Shown here one piece after another: positions 5,737 through 5,747 of a DNA stretch of 5,747 bases. The notes beneath the pieces were generated by a model. The model worked only from the letters and a program-made list of their open reading frames with translations. It was not told the DNA's origin and ran no database searches. The translations under genes and the position numbers were made by a program. The stretch covers positions 1 to 5,747 of the forward strand of contig JAFCZZ010000113.1 of assembly GCA_019314085.1 (NCBI GenBank), read 5' to 3'. The stretch's first letter is position 1. Each line of letters starts with the position of its first letter. This DNA comes from Deltaproteobacteria bacterium. Its GTDB lineage: Bacteria > Desulfobacterota > Syntrophia > Syntrophales > UBA2210.

Positions 5737-5747
5737 GAAGGTCCTTG

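Overview
The window most resembles a Gram-negative anaerobe of the Desulfobacterota (former Deltaproteobacteria) type. This is an inference from gene content: an outer-membrane-type lipoprotein protease, a CoA-disulfide/persulfide reductase fused to a rhodanese, a cysteine-rich ferredoxin-like protein, and a candidate selenocysteine protein. No rRNA or marker gene is present to fix the taxonomy. No tRNA, CRISPR array, transposase or phage gene was seen.

Layout. Bases 1-390 hold no gene I can support, but contain two short repeat structures upstream of an EamA/DMT-family transporter (391-1299, +). Directly after it lies the C-terminal part of a glycine betaine/choline-type ABC substrate-binding protein (homology 1374-1964, +). 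Its N-terminal lobe and signal peptide are missing, so it looks like a remnant. It ends at a strong hairpin terminator (2005-2030) that it shares with a convergent minus-strand unit.

The minus-strand unit (2967 down to 2041) has two genes. The first is a ferredoxin-like [Fe-S]/cysteine-rich protein (2967-2210) whose reading frame is broken by a 5-bp tandem duplication at 2840-2849. Thirteen bases after its stop, with a good ribosome binding site, begins a tiny membrane protein (2196-2041). It reads through an in-frame TGA at 2109-2107. Sixteen bases after that TGA is a six-pair hairpin with an AGGU loop, the layout expected of a bacterial SECIS element. I therefore propose an approximately 51-residue selenoprotein with a Sec-x4-Cys motif just after a single membrane helix. 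This is the most interesting object in the window.

Divergently transcribed from a good sigma70-like promoter (3052-3080) are an FAD/NAD(P)H-dependent CoA-disulfide or persulfide reductase with a C-terminal rhodanese domain (3117-4817, +) and an M48-family zinc metalloprotease lipoprotein (4863-5678, +). A long imperfect hairpin with a T tract (5680-5736) closes this unit.

How they may work together: the reductase acts on sulfane sulfur or CoA disulfides, and the divergent Fe-S protein plus the small Sec/Cys membrane protein look like a thiol/selenol redox pair. A shared sulfur-redox role is inference from adjacency only. The transporter, the binding-protein remnant and the protease have no evident link to it.
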